Of a DNA stretch of 6,137 nt, positions 1-6,137 are shown piece by piece; position 1 is the stretch's first letter, and every line of letters begins with the position of its first letter. Origin of the DNA: Bacteroidota bacterium. GTDB lineage: Bacteria > Bacteroidota > Bacteroidia > Bacteroidales > Paludibacteraceae. The stretch spans positions 1 through 6,137 of the forward strand of contig JAJZHJ010000093.1 of NCBI GenBank assembly GCA_021804525.1, in the 5' to 3' direction. Under the pieces are notes generated by a model. The model saw nothing but the letters and a program-made list of their open reading frames with translations, ran no database searches and had not been told where the DNA came from. A program made the position numbers and the translations under genes.

Positions 1-1254
1 TTTCATTAACTTTTTAATAATTTGCCAATTAGGCATTCGAAATTCCTTCCATTCTGTAACCAGCATCAATACATCCGCATCATTGACTGTGTCATAAATA
101 TCAGTCGAGAAGTAAATTAATTGTTGTTCATCTTCATTAAATTCTTGATTTATAATTAATTGAGCTTTTTTGGTAGCAATCGGATCGAACACTTTTACAT
201 GGCAACCCGCTTGCACGAGCTTTCGAATAAGCACTAAAGCAGGAGCTTCGCGCACATCGTCGGTATTAGGTTTAAACGAAAGTCCCCACATGGCAACCAC
301 TTTCTTTCTCAATTCATCGGGATTAAGTAGAGCGGTAAATTTATCGAACAAAATGGATTTTTGTCGCTCGTTGACTGCATCAACAGACTCTAAAATATTC
401 ATTGAACTACCATGTTTATGAGCCGTTTGAATTAATGCACGAACATCTTTCGGGAAACAGGAACCTCCATAACCAATGCCGGAATAGAGAAATTTCGTTC
501 CAATACGACTATCTGTGCTAATACCTTTTCGAACCATATTAATGTCGGCTCCAACCTTTTCGCACAAATTGGCAATTTCATTCATAAAACTTATTCGCGT
601 AGCTAACATAGCATTAGCAGCATACTTTGTCAATTCTGCCGAAGGAATATCCATGAAAATGACACGAAAATTATTCAATAAAAATGGTCGATATAGTTGC
701 GTCATCAACTTTTGTGCTTGTTCCGATTCAATTCCAACAACCACTCTGTCAGGACTCATAAAATCACTAATGGCATCGCCTTCTTTGAGAAACTCAGGAT
801 TTGAAGCAACATCAAAAGAAATCTTTACATCGCGTTTATTCAATTCTTCTTGAATAATTGATTTTACCTTTTGAGCCGTACCAACTGGTACCGTACTTTT
901 TGTAACTACTAAAACATAGTGTGACAAGTGCTTCCCGATAGTTTGGGCTACTTCAAAAACATAATGCATGTCAGCGCTTCCATCTTCCCCTGGGGGCGTT
1001 CCAACAGCGCTAAAAACTACTTCTACATTGTCTAATACTGAAAGTAAAGAAGACGTGAAATGAAGCCGATTCGCTTTCATGTTGCGGACAACCATTTCTT
1101 CAAGTCCCGGCTCAAAAATAGGAATTACTCCTTTCTTTAATTGTTCAATTTTTGTTTCATCAATATCAACACATGTTACTTGTACGCCCATTTCAGCAAA
1201 ACAAGCACCTGTGACAAGACCTACATAGCCAGTTCCAATAATTGCAATATTCAT
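1..1254 (-). CDS. ugd: UDP-glucose 6-dehydrogenase, 3' end cut off by window edge
   Basis: This cytoplasmic enzyme oxidises UDP-glucose to UDP-glucuronate with two NAD+, supplying acidic sugar for capsule or exopolysaccharide. I translated the frame by hand: it stays open from the ATG at 1254 to base 1, giving 418 residues with no stop. The N-terminal Rossmann fold starts at once (GTGYVG at 7-12). Other family marks are VGTPPGEDGS (84-93), TKSTVPVGT (118-126), NPEFLKEGDA (152-161), Lys210/Asn214 in ELTKYAANA, and the catalytic Cys266 in GYGGSCFPKD. The C-terminal NAD/UDP-binding part follows (WGLSFKPNTDDVREAP, 323-338). Family members are about 440 aa, so perhaps 20-30 residues are missing off the left edge. 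It lies 77 nt downstream of wzc on the same strand. A GDP-mannose dehydrogenase is the main alternative, but the overall sequence reads as the UDP-glucose type. Substrate choice is inferred. Confidence 0.95.
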   Translation of the reverse strand, partial: MNIAIIGTGYVGLVTGACFAEMGVQVTCVDIDETKIEQLKKGVIPIFEPGLEEMVVRNMKANRLHFTSSLLSVLDNVEVVFSAVGTPPGEDGSADMHYVFEVAQTIGKHLSHYVLVVTKSTVPVGTAQKVKSIIQEELNKRDVKISFDVASNPEFLKEGDAISDFMSPDRVVVGIESEQAQKLMTQLYRPFLLNNFRVIFMDIPSAELTKYAANAMLATRISFMNEIANLCEKVGADINMVRKGISTDSRIGTKFLYSGIGYGGSCFPKDVRALIQTAHKHGSSMNILESVDAVNERQKSILFDKFTALLNPDELRKKVVAMWGLSFKPNTDDVREAPALVLIRKLVQAGCHVKVFDPIATKKAQLIINQEFNEDEQQLIYFSTDIYDTVNDADVLMLVTEWKEFRMPNWQIIKKLMK

Positions 1255-1313
1255 GTTTTAAATTTTATTTGTATGTTTTTTATGTAACTTATCAAGAGGT
1301 TATTCTGCAATAG

Positions 1314-1321
1314 CAAAAATA
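1314..1321 (-). promoter_or_regulatory. Possible Bacteroidota -7 element upstream of ugd
   Basis: The minus strand reads TATTTTTG here, matching the TAnnTTTG -7 consensus of Bacteroidota vegetative promoters. It lies 10 nt past the wzc stop codon and about 60 nt before the ugd ATG. I see no TTTG -33 element at the expected distance, which would fall inside the end of wzc. In AT-rich DNA this octamer can arise by chance. If real, it would let ugd be transcribed apart from the export genes. Confidence 0.3.
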
Positions 1322-1331
1322 TAGTTTTCGA

Positions 1332-3719
1332 TTATTCCTCGTAATAATCTTTAGTATAATCTTTCCCGGCTTTTTTTCTCCCGTAATAACCATATCCATA
1401 GCGATGGTATCCATAATGGTATCCATATCCTGATTTAGAAGTATCTAAATCGTTCAATACAATACCGATATGATGTACTCCGTCCATTTTCAATTGTCGG
1501 ATAACAGTTTTAAAAAACTTCTTATCTGTTTTTTTACTTCGTGCCAAATAGATCACAGTATCTGCTAATGACATAAGTGGATATGCATCAGCCACGATTC
1601 CAACAGGACTTGTATCAATAATAATATATTTATATGTTTGCTTTAGTTGATCTATCAAGTCAAGTAACTTATGCGATCGAATCAATTCTCCTGGATTGGG
1701 AGGAACACTACCAGAAAGCAATAAATCGAAATTGAAGTCAGAAGTTGGATGAATAGTAGCTTCTTCTAAGGTTAATTCATCGAGTAAAACATTGGTTATA
1801 CCTGCTTTTTTTTCTAAATTCAAAGAAGCCGCCAATGAAGGTTTTCGAAGATCTAATCCCACTAAAATGGTTTTTTCTCGGGTCATAGCACATATTGCAG
1901 CATAGTTTAGACTGAAATGGCTTTTACCGTCACCAGATTCAGTAGATGTGACAACCACACAAGCAGCATCATTTTTTTGTGCCACAAAATTTACCCGTGT
2001 TCTGATAATCCGATAAGCTTCTGCAACGGATGATTTTGGATGTTGTATCACTGAAATTGTTGTAGCATTGATAACATGTGGGATATTGCCAAGATATGGA
2101 AAAGCAGTCATCTTTTCAATATCGCGTTTATCTATGATCTTGAGTTTCAGGAATTCTTTCATTATGATGATCAACAACGGGATCAACAATCCTATAACAA
2201 TAGCCATCATCATACTGCGTGACTTTTCCCCTCCATTAGTTACCGATATCATTCTTGCCCGCTCCAAGATTGTGTTATCGGGAACATTAGACGCTTGTTG
2301 AATTTGTGCTTCGGCTCTTTTTTGCAGTAAATAAGTATAATAAGCATCGTTCATTTTGTATTGACGCTCAAAATTGCTCATTTTATTTTCGATTTCAGGT
2401 AAGGATTCTAATTGTGTTGTTGCTTTTTGTGCTTGATTATCAATATTTTGTTTTTCTATTTCAAAACCAGCCTGTACATTTTTTAAAGCATCTTCCATCG
2501 CATGCCGAATACGCGTCAACTCATCCGTATATTTTTCATAAAATGGATTTTGTGGCGTTGTTTGACTCAGTTTTATTTGAGCATCATTGAACTGATTTAA
2601 TAATTCAACCAAAATAGGATCAACGACACCTAAGCTGGATGGTGTCATAATCTGATCCTTATTGAGATTTCGTTTAATATAGTTTTCTAAATAATGCAAA
2701 TAGGTTTCTTTTAGTTGGAACTCTAAGCGTTTTTCTTCATACGATGTCAAATGCCCCATTAAAGTACTGGAATAGGTACTCATATCGAATACTTGAGATG
2801 TTTTCCTGTAATCTTGTAATTTATCTTCAGAAAGATGTAACGAATCGGATATTTGGTCTAATTGACTGTTTATAAAATCAATAGTCCTGCTTGCTTCTTC
2901 ATTTTTACGCTGTAAGTTATCAATTAAAAATTCATCACATAATACGTTCAAAAAATCAATATCTCGCTGATAAACAGGGCCTGTCATTGAAACAGACAAT
3001 ACAGTCGAATTTGTTGTAACAAAATTCAGCGCAATGCGAGACGAAAAATAATCGGCTAAATAGTCAGGTGACAAAAAAGCAAAATGAAGGAAGGTATTAT
3101 TTTGAAAGAGATCTGTTTTGTTGACTATAATCGTGAAATAATTCGTCGAAAGTAGCTCTCCATATTTTCCAGTAAATACCAATCGTCCCAATTGTTTATC
3201 TTTCTGATGAATAATTTCGAACGAATTACCATCAATATCATGAAAGTCAAACTGAATGCCATACACATTGCCAGCAATTCGATCACTTTTAATATCAATA
3301 GGCGACACGCCATATAAATTATTCAACTTGAATCGTCCTTCGGTATAATAATCAACAGAAAGATCAATTTTTGACAATGCTTTTCGAATTAATTCATTCG
3401 ATGTAAAGATAATCATTTGATTATCAATATTTTTATATGCAGTGTTCAAATTAAATCCCTGCATTACCAACTGTGAGCTTTGAGAAGGTTGACCAGCACC
3501 AATTAAAATTTGAGCACTTACCTGATAAATGGGTTTCCATGTCCGATTGACCAAAAAAGCAACACCCAACGTCATGGCAAGAAAAAACACAAACAAATAC
3601 CAATGATGAAGGATTTTAAATAGCCACTCCATAATATCAAACGTGGATTCTTCTTCATCCATGTTTTGAAAATTTGATGTTGAAGGCAAATAAGAAGGAG
3701 GTTTAGTGGTAGTATCCAT
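1332..3719 (-). CDS. wzc: Wzc-type polysaccharide co-polymerase / bacterial tyrosine autokinase
   Basis: This inner-membrane protein is predicted to control capsule or exopolysaccharide chain length and export, and to phosphorylate tyrosines. Residue numbers are for the ATG at 3719 (795 aa). A Wzz domain begins with TM1 (about 40-57). A long periplasmic helical region and a GNVR segment (about 447-490) lead to TM2 (about 503-520). The cytoplasmic BY-kinase domain has the EX2RX2R oligomerisation motif (E567, R570, R573), Walker A ESGDGKS (594-600, Lys599), Walker A' GLDLRKP (621-627) and Walker B IIIDTSP (Asp702). The tail (764-795) holds 11 tyrosines in 32 residues, the autophosphorylation cluster. 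The first Asp of the usual Walker A' DxDxR is Gly621. A TTG at 3734 would add five residues; I prefer the ATG. The gene starts 27 nt after the second Wza gene, so co-transcription is likely. No partner phosphatase is visible. Confidence 0.95.
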   Translation of the reverse strand: MDTTTKPPSYLPSTSNFQNMDEEESTFDIMEWLFKILHHWYLFVFFLAMTLGVAFLVNRTWKPIYQVSAQILIGAGQPSQSSQLVMQGFNLNTAYKNIDNQMIIFTSNELIRKALSKIDLSVDYYTEGRFKLNNLYGVSPIDIKSDRIAGNVYGIQFDFHDIDGNSFEIIHQKDKQLGRLVFTGKYGELLSTNYFTIIVNKTDLFQNNTFLHFAFLSPDYLADYFSSRIALNFVTTNSTVLSVSMTGPVYQRDIDFLNVLCDEFLIDNLQRKNEEASRTIDFINSQLDQISDSLHLSEDKLQDYRKTSQVFDMSTYSSTLMGHLTSYEEKRLEFQLKETYLHYLENYIKRNLNKDQIMTPSSLGVVDPILVELLNQFNDAQIKLSQTTPQNPFYEKYTDELTRIRHAMEDALKNVQAGFEIEKQNIDNQAQKATTQLESLPEIENKMSNFERQYKMNDAYYTYLLQKRAEAQIQQASNVPDNTILERARMISVTNGGEKSRSMMMAIVIGLLIPLLIIIMKEFLKLKIIDKRDIEKMTAFPYLGNIPHVINATTISVIQHPKSSVAEAYRIIRTRVNFVAQKNDAACVVVTSTESGDGKSHFSLNYAAICAMTREKTILVGLDLRKPSLAASLNLEKKAGITNVLLDELTLEEATIHPTSDFNFDLLLSGSVPPNPGELIRSHKLLDLIDQLKQTYKYIIIDTSPVGIVADAYPLMSLADTVIYLARSKKTDKKFFKTVIRQLKMDGVHHIGIVLNDLDTSKSGYGYHYGYHRYGYGYYGRKKAGKDYTKDYYEE
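1404..1427 (-). repeat. Perfect 12-bp tandem repeat (two copies) in the wzc tyrosine tail
   Basis: Two identical 12-base units (1404-1415 and 1416-1427; plus-strand unit ATGGTATCCATA) abut exactly and are in frame. Each encodes Tyr-Gly-Tyr-His, giving residues 765-772 of the kinase tail. A partial third relative, coding Tyr-Gly-Tyr, follows after one Arg codon. Gain or loss of a unit would keep the frame and change the tyrosine count by two. Confidence 0.85.
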
Positions 3720-3746
3720 AAAAAAAAGTGTCAAACCAGTTTTTTG

Positions 3747-4529
3747 TTAGCGTTTTGTATTCAGTACCAGTAATAAAAAGGATATGGAAGTGGTGATGAT
3801 ACCAATAAATGCACTAAACGAATCAATTTGAAAAAAGCTGGAAGGTGTTACGCTAACATAAATAATATCGTTTGGATAGACATAATAAAAAGGAGAATCG
3901 ATAATAGAACGAGTCCGAATGTCAAATTCTTTTATAACGACGCCTTTAGATGTTTGTCGAATAATACGTACCTTGCCACGATCGCCATTGGATTGAATAT
4001 CGCCTGATGCAGCTAAAGCTTCGAAAATAGTCAGTTTGTCCTTATAGATTGGATACTTTCCACGCCCAGCTTCTCCAAGAACATAATAGAAATCGTTGCT
4101 TAAAGCAAGTATTACTTTTGCCTTAGGATCTAATGTTTTTATTTTATTTTCAACTACTTGTGTAGCAGCAGCTAATGTTAAACCTCCGATTTTCAGATGG
4201 GACATGAAAGGAAGATCAACTGTGCTATCTGGATAAATACGATAACCTGCTGTTCCATTTGTTCCACTATTACCACCTGATCCATTTTCTGCAAATAGAG
4301 CGCTAACATCGTCTTTAATAGTCAAAACACGCAAACTTATTTCATCGTTGGGTTTCAAAATGTACCATTTATAGGACTCTTTGTTATATTGTGGTAAGTT
4401 AGTGCGTGTTTGTAAATAAGCTGTTGTGTAATTGTTTACACATGAAGAAAGTAAGAAGACAACAAAAATTGCCATCACTACCCTACTCAATTTATGTACA
4501 ATTGTCGAACCCAAATCTTTATTTAACAT
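3747..4529 (-). CDS. wza: Wza-type polysaccharide export lipoprotein (second of tandem pair)
   Basis: This is a predicted outer-membrane lipoprotein that forms the exit channel for capsule or exopolysaccharide with Wzc. From the ATG at 4529 it is 260 aa: a basic N-region, a hydrophobic core and lipobox LLSSC with Cys30 as the lipidated residue. The polysaccharide export domain spans about 56-142 and includes a Gly/Ser/Asn-rich loop (about 82-95). An SLBB domain follows (about 149-200; KLTIFEALAASGD at 165-177). A hydrophobic C-terminal segment (about 238-256) could be the membrane-spanning helix seen in Wza. The chosen start overlaps the previous gene's stop by 11 nt, suggesting translational coupling. 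An upstream ATG at 4559 would put extra hydrophobic residues before the signal peptide and is less likely. It is clearly paralogous to its upstream neighbour. The symbol is family-level; the polymer is unknown. Confidence 0.92.
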   Translation of the reverse strand: MLNKDLGSTIVHKLSRVVMAIFVVFLLSSCVNNYTTAYLQTRTNLPQYNKESYKWYILKPNDEISLRVLTIKDDVSALFAENGSGGNSGTNGTAGYRIYPDSTVDLPFMSHLKIGGLTLAAATQVVENKIKTLDPKAKVILALSNDFYYVLGEAGRGKYPIYKDKLTIFEALAASGDIQSNGDRGKVRIIRQTSKGVVIKEFDIRTRSIIDSPFYYVYPNDIIYVSVTPSSFFQIDSFSAFIGIITTSISFLLLVLNTKR

Positions 4530-5304
4530 AATGGGAAATACTAAAAAATAGCAATACAAACGACAACGACATTGTCACAGAACTCAATAACCCTGACCAT
4601 GATGTAATTCCAAAGAATTGAGCTGAAATAGGTTGAACATACAGTATATCATTGGGTTGTACATAATAAAATTCTGAGTCAATGATTGATTTACTCCGTA
4701 CATCAAATGTTTTGACTATTGTACCAGTTGGAGTTTGTCGTAAAATACGAATTTTAGACCGATCAGCCATTGATTTTAAATCACCTGAAATTGCCAATGC
4801 CTCAAAAATAGTCAACTTATTCTTCATTAAGTTGTAACGTCCTGTTCCCGCTGCCCCAATTACTGTGAAATAATTATTTGCCAATTCTACTCTAAAATAA
4901 CATTTTCCAAACTCAGCATTTGCCTTTTCTTCTAATAACACCTTGGTTTCTCTCAATGTTTTTCCTCCAGCTGCAATTTTCCCAATATACGGAAAATCAA
5001 CATTACCTAAGCTATCGATTTGATAAGTGAATAAATCAGAATTTGAACTGCCGCTGCCTTGAGTTTGATTCTGTTGAAACAACTTACTTACATCTGGATT
5101 CAATGAACGGATTTGAATGCTTAGGCGATCGCCAGGCTGCAATGTATAATCGTGATATTTTACTGTGTCCTTATAGGCAGGAATGCCCATTCCTGGGTTT
5201 TGCAAATAATTGATTTCCTTATAGGTGATGCAAGATGAGAAAGAAATAATTCCTAAAAAGGTCACAATCAAAAAAGCAACATATTGTTGTGTTTTTTTTA
5301 TCAT
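4519..5304 (-). CDS. wza: Wza-type polysaccharide export lipoprotein (first of tandem pair)
   Basis: First gene of the export block, predicted to form or contribute to the outer-membrane polysaccharide channel. From the ATG at 5304 it is 261 aa with a compact signal peptide (MIKKT, hydrophobic core) and lipobox SFSSC with Cys25. The polysaccharide export domain spans about 50-142 (YTLQPGDRLSIQIRSLNPD near its start, then a Gln/Gly/Ser-rich loop at 77-90). The SLBB domain covers about 146-198 with KLTIFEALAISGD at 163-175. A hydrophobic stretch at about 236-256 ends the protein. An ATG at 5328 would add eight residues (including a Cys) ahead of the signal peptide; I prefer 5304 because the signal peptide then starts normally. 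There is no strong Shine-Dalgarno sequence, as is usual in Bacteroidota. Its stop overlaps the start of the next gene. The symbol is family-level. Confidence 0.92.
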   Translation of the reverse strand: MIKKTQQYVAFLIVTFLGIISFSSCITYKEINYLQNPGMGIPAYKDTVKYHDYTLQPGDRLSIQIRSLNPDVSKLFQQNQTQGSGSSNSDLFTYQIDSLGNVDFPYIGKIAAGGKTLRETKVLLEEKANAEFGKCYFRVELANNYFTVIGAAGTGRYNLMKNKLTIFEALAISGDLKSMADRSKIRILRQTPTGTIVKTFDVRSKSIIDSEFYYVQPNDILYVQPISAQFFGITSWSGLLSSVTMSLSFVLLFFSISHYVK

Positions 5305-5392
5305 CAATTTCTTAGCACAAGAATCCATATTGGATAGGTTATAGTTGCTTAAACATCCTACAAGACAGCAAATGAAAGCACATTTCTTTTGA
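5305..5392 (-). other. Probable 5' leader of the export operon
   Basis: If the promoter element at 5393-5400 is right, transcripts would start a few bases downstream and carry a leader of roughly 80 nt before the ATG at 5304. I looked for a riboswitch, leader peptide or strong hairpin. The only pairing seen is a weak AAATG/CATTT stem of 5 bp with a 6-nt loop. No function is claimed. Confidence 0.3.
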
Positions 5393-5400
5393 CAAAAATA
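5393..5400 (-). promoter_or_regulatory. Predicted -7 promoter element for the polysaccharide export operon
   Basis: The minus strand reads TATTTTTG, an exact match to the Bacteroidota -7 consensus TAnnTTTG. It lies in the 124-nt gap between ung and the first Wza gene. The matching -33 TTTG is weak: the nearest candidates are ATTG at 5426-5423 (22-nt spacer) and GTTG at 5421-5418 (17-nt spacer). It is placed to drive both wza genes and wzc, and possibly ugd. The call rests on one motif plus its position in the only sizeable gap ahead of the block. Confidence 0.5.
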
Positions 5401-5452
5401 GCAAATTAATTTTACACCAACACAATAATCAACATTTCATTTTTTGAAAGAA

Positions 5453-6115
5453 TCACCATGTAATTGGGATTTCATTATTCTCAACTAAATAAGCATTAGC
5501 AAGGCTAAAATGATGATTTCCAAAGAACCCACGATGAGCTGACAACGGAGATGGATGAGGCGACTGTAAAATCAAATGATTTGCAGGCGAAATCATGGCT
5601 CCTTTTTTTTGTGCATATGCGCCCCATAACATAAAAACAAGATTTTTTTTCTCATTTGCTAATAATTCAATCACCTTATCGGTGAATTGTTCCCATCCTT
5701 TTTGTTGATGAGAACCGGCTTGATGAGCATTTACTGTCAATGTGGCATTTAATAGCAAAACTCCTTGCATAGCCCATCTTTCTAAATTACCTGAAGTTGG
5801 CATAGAGATGTGCAAATCATTTTGTATTTCTTTGAAAATATTGATAAGCGAGGGAGGGAATGGTATATTATCCATGACTGAAAAGCAAAGTCCATGTGCC
5901 TGATTAGGTTCATGATATGGGTCTTGGCCAATAATTACTACCTTTGTTTGATCAAAAGGACACAAATCAAAAGCATTAAAAATTTTATTTGCAGGAGGAT
6001 AAACAGTCCCCTGTGAATAGGCAGTTTTGACGAACTGAACTAAATGTTGAAAATAATCTTTCTCAAACTCTTGTTCTAATCGCAACTTCCAGCTATTTTC
6101 AATTCTAACATTCAT
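5453..6115 (-). CDS. ung: Uracil-DNA glycosylase, family 1
   Basis: This cytoplasmic enzyme removes uracil from DNA, left by cytosine deamination or dUTP incorporation, as the first step of base excision repair. The protein is complete at 220 aa, close to the usual length. Family 1 motifs are all present: water-activating GQDPYH (63-68, Asp65, with Tyr67 that excludes thymine), Phe78 for stacking in AHGLCFSV, LLLN (120-123, Asn123 for uracil recognition), and the DNA-binding HPSPLS (187-192, His187). The start at 6115 gives a normal N-terminus (MNVRIENSWK). It is not functionally tied to the polysaccharide genes; it lies 124 nt upstream of them on the same strand and probably marks the edge of that locus. 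Only 22 nt upstream are in the window, so its promoter cannot be judged. Confidence 0.97.
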   Translation of the reverse strand: MNVRIENSWKLRLEQEFEKDYFQHLVQFVKTAYSQGTVYPPANKIFNAFDLCPFDQTKVVIIGQDPYHEPNQAHGLCFSVMDNIPFPPSLINIFKEIQNDLHISMPTSGNLERWAMQGVLLLNATLTVNAHQAGSHQQKGWEQFTDKVIELLANEKKNLVFMLWGAYAQKKGAMISPANHLILQSPHPSPLSAHRGFFGNHHFSLANAYLVENNEIPITW

Positions 6116-6137
6116 ATTTGTGATGACTAAAATTTAA

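Noticed and set aside
170..853. Two plus-strand open frames of 83 and 112 codons
   Set aside because: Both lie wholly inside the strongly supported ugd frame on the other strand and show no recognisable protein features.
1255..1331. Terminator or small gene between wzc and ugd
   Set aside because: No stable hairpin with a T-run and no open frame with a plausible start was seen in these 77 bases.
2068..2590. Two plus-strand open frames of 77 and 94 codons inside wzc
   Set aside because: They are antisense to a gene with clear domain structure and their translations look like shadows of membrane and coiled-coil coding sequence.
3125..3313. Minus-strand 62-codon frame within wzc
   Set aside because: It is out of frame with the Wzz-domain coding sequence and has no independent support.
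4530..4559. Earlier ATG (4559) as start of the second Wza gene
   Set aside because: It would add ten hydrophobic residues before an already complete lipoprotein signal peptide and increase the overlap with the upstream gene to 41 nt.
5305..5392. Possible regulatory RNA or riboswitch in the leader of the export operon
   Set aside because: Only a 5-bp stem was found by eye and no known riboswitch core was recognised.
5428..5449. Possible terminator after ung (TTTCA / TGAAA inverted repeat)
   Set aside because: The stem is only 5 bp and AT-rich, with no following T-run, so it does not look like a working intrinsic terminator.

Overview
This AT-rich window carries five genes, all read from the minus strand, and looks like part of a Bacteroidota chromosome. 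The evidence for that group is the Wzc/Wza sequence style, lipoproteins with S-S-C lipoboxes, starts without clear Shine-Dalgarno sequences, and a TAnnTTTG-type -7 promoter element. No genus can be named from the sequence alone.

In transcription order (high to low coordinates), the window opens with ung (uracil-DNA glycosylase, complete, 220 aa), a housekeeping DNA repair gene. A 124-nt gap with a good -7 promoter element follows. Next comes a capsule/exopolysaccharide block: two tandem Wza-type outer-membrane export lipoproteins (about 261 and 260 aa) overlapping by 11 nt, then a Wzc-type polysaccharide co-polymerase fused to a bacterial tyrosine kinase (about 795 aa, 27 nt downstream). After 77 nt comes UDP-glucose 6-dehydrogenase (ugd), which runs off the left end of the window after 418 codons. 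Nearly all of the window is coding; no gap exceeds 300 bases. I saw no RNA genes, insertion sequences, CRISPR arrays or convincing terminators.

By family knowledge, Ugd makes the UDP-glucuronic acid precursor. Wzc sits in the inner membrane, couples polymer length to export and phosphorylates its own tyrosine-rich tail. Wza-type lipoproteins form the outer-membrane exit channel. In E. coli, Ugd is itself a substrate of Wzc, so the gene order here places a kinase next to a plausible target. No glycosyltransferase, Wzx flippase, Wzy polymerase or cognate Wzb phosphatase lies within the window, so the polymer cannot be identified.

I found no clearly new system. The points most worth a second look are the tandem divergent Wza pair, a perfect 12-bp tandem repeat coding part of the kinase's tyrosine tail, and a Walker A' motif in which the usual first aspartate is glycine.
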